From Clostridiales bacterium (lineage in GTDB: Bacteria; Bacillota; Clostridia; Christensenellales; Christensenellaceae), in assembly GCA_003343685.1 (NCBI GenBank), contig QAKS01000102.1, forward strand, positions 1 through 15,539: a stretch of 15,539 nt of DNA, read 5' to 3'. Shown in pieces: positions 14,358 through 15,539 of the stretch (position 1 is the stretch's first letter; each line of letters opens with the position of its first letter). The notes beneath the pieces were generated by a model, which did not search any database, was not told the DNA's origin, and saw only the letters and a list, made by a program, of their open reading frames with translations. Made by a program: the position numbers and the translations under genes.

Positions 14358-15166
14358 ATGTTGCTCCTTTCAATTTTATTCAGCTTTTTCTCAAGCATGA
14401 TAACCAGTTGATACATGACCGTAGCGGCTGCTGCGAGCAGTATGACGCTTGCCATGACGAGATCCATTTGGAATACCTGGGAACCGTAAACGATAAGGTA
14501 ACCGAGACCGCTCCGCGATACCAGAAATTCTCCGGCGATTACGCCGACCCACGACAGCCCTACGTTTACTTTAAGAGAGTTGACTACCGTACCAATATTG
14601 GACGGAAGGACTAATTTTACCAGTATTTGAAATTTGTTTGCTCCGAGCGTTTGCAGCAGTTTGATCTTTTCGGGATCGGTTGACAGAAATCCGTTCAGCA
14701 CCTCCAGTATGGTTACAATGAGGGATATGGCGATTGTCATAATAATGATTGCCCCCATTCCCGCACCGACCCACACGATAAAGACAGGTCCAAGGGCTAT
14801 TTTTGGAAGTGCGTTTAATATGACAAGATAGGGCTCAAGAGCCTTTGAAAAAAACTTTGACCACCATAAAAGTATTGCAATGACCGTTCCCAAAATGGTT
14901 CCGGACACGAAGCCGATCACGGTCTCCACCGTGGATACGCCGAGGTGCATGAATAGTTCACCATTTTGCGAAAGATTGACAATCGTATTGACAATGCGGG
15001 ACGGCTGACTCATGATAAACGGATCAATCCACTCCAGGCTGGCGGCAATCTCCCAAAATGCGATAAACAGAACGAGTATTGCGATACGCACCGCGTAGGT
15101 TTTGCGTTTATCGGTAGAGAGGCGTTTTAAATACTCACGGCGTTCTTTTGAAATATCACTGGACAT
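14354..15166 (-). CDS. ABC transporter permease (NitT/TauT type)
   Basis: This 270-residue inner-membrane protein has about six hydrophobic helices, with the ATPase-coupling EAA-like loop in the sequence LVLPSNIGTVVNSLKVNVG and then a LSWVGVIAGEFLVSRSGLGYLI segment typical of SsuC/TauC/ThiX permeases. It forms the membrane channel for the neighbouring binding protein and ATPase. The ATG at 15166 is chosen because GGAG lies 10 bases upstream; the frame continues further, but only into the ATPase gene. It overlaps the ATPase gene by 11 bases and the binding protein by 4, so the three are translated from one message. Confidence 0.9.
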   Translation of the reverse strand: MSSDISKERREYLKRLSTDKRKTYAVRIAILVLFIAFWEIAASLEWIDPFIMSQPSRIVNTIVNLSQNGELFMHLGVSTVETVIGFVSGTILGTVIAILLWWSKFFSKALEPYLVILNALPKIALGPVFIVWVGAGMGAIIIMTIAISLIVTILEVLNGFLSTDPEKIKLLQTLGANKFQILVKLVLPSNIGTVVNSLKVNVGLSWVGVIAGEFLVSRSGLGYLIVYGSQVFQMDLVMASVILLAAAATVMYQLVIMLEKKLNKIERSNI

Positions 15167-15539
15167 GCACGTCAAGCTCCTTCCATATAGTATTAAAATA
15201 GCTTTTGAACTCCGGCGCATCACGCTTTTGCAGCGGAGAAAGGTTATCCGCTGCAAATGTAATTTTGAGAATCTTTTTGACCGTTGCGGGCCGTGCGGAT
15301 AATATAATGACGCGGTCGGAGAGGCTGACGCTTTCCGCTATGTCGTGCGTTACCATAATGGCAGTTTTTTTCTGTTCCTTAATAATTTTATAAATGTCGT
15401 CCGAGACAGCGAGGCGCGTCTGGTAGTCAAGAGCGGAAAAGGGCTCATCTAACAGCAGTATCGCAGGACGCAGAGCCAGTGTCCGAATGAGCGCGGCCCG
15501 CTGGCGCATACCCCCGGAAAGCTGTGACGGATATTTTTT
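15156..15539 (-). CDS. ABC transporter ATP-binding protein, partial
   Basis: The C-terminal part of an SsuB/TauB-like ATPase is visible, open to the right edge of the window, so the start and Walker A are missing. Visible are the ABC signature LSGGMRQR, Walker B LLLDEPFSALD and the H-loop MVTHD, followed by the family's C-terminal tail. It powers the permease next to it. It is the upstream gene of the operon, and the promoter must lie outside the window. The first visible residues (KKYPSQ) continue the same frame with no stop codon. Confidence 0.9.
   Translation of the reverse strand, partial: KKYPSQLSGGMRQRAALIRTLALRPAILLLDEPFSALDYQTRLAVSDDIYKIIKEQKKTAIMVTHDIAESVSLSDRVIILSARPATVKKILKITFAADNLSPLQKRDAPEFKSYFNTIWKELDVHVQ

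Overview
The window looks like the chromosome of a Gram-positive member of the Firmicutes, most probably a Clostridia species of moderate GC. Three things point there: the order dnaX-ybaB-recR-yaaL, the block ftsK/spoIIIE-rimO-pgsA-recA, and lipoprotein-type ABC binding proteins with strong AAGGAG-like ribosome binding sites. Most genes are on the plus strand and are housekeeping genes.

Layout. (1) 1-1852, minus strand, accessory: a SAM-dependent methyltransferase, a small Mor/CD3324-like helix-turn-helix protein and an unrecognised small lipoprotein, each apparently its own transcription unit. (2) 2144-6013, plus strand, DNA replication and repair: dnaX (clamp-loader tau/gamma subunit), ybaB (nucleoid-associated), recR, yaaL (DUF2508), then two overlapping family-4-type uracil-DNA glycosylase genes. 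The first has all four iron-sulfur cysteines and the second has lost most of them. (3) 6017-6844, minus strand: prephenate dehydrogenase (tyrA), whose stop codon abuts the stop codon of the second glycosylase. (4) 6991-12471, plus strand: ftsK/spoIIIE, rimO, pgsA and recA, tightly packed, with a terminator after recA. A good promoter sits inside the end of pgsA and could drive recA alone. (5) 12575-13327: a YdcF/SanA-like membrane protein. (6) 13374 to the right edge, minus strand: a NitT/TauT-type ABC transporter operon (ATPase cut by the edge, permease, lipoprotein binding protein), separated from ydcF by a bidirectional terminator.

How the genes fit together. DnaX loads the sliding clamp, RecR and RecA serve recombinational repair, the glycosylases start base excision repair, and FtsK pumps chromosome ends through the septum, so regions 2 and 4 form a genome-maintenance cluster. 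RimO (ribosomal protein S12 modification), PgsA (phospholipid synthesis) and TyrA (tyrosine synthesis) are housekeeping passengers. No mobile element, CRISPR array, tRNA or rRNA is visible.

I see no clearly new multi-gene system. The most interesting signals are small: two hairpins near the yaaL and glycosylase starts that pair an anti-Shine-Dalgarno-like ATCACC with the ribosome binding site, the degenerate second glycosylase, and an odd rimO start where a strong upstream ATG is one base out of frame.
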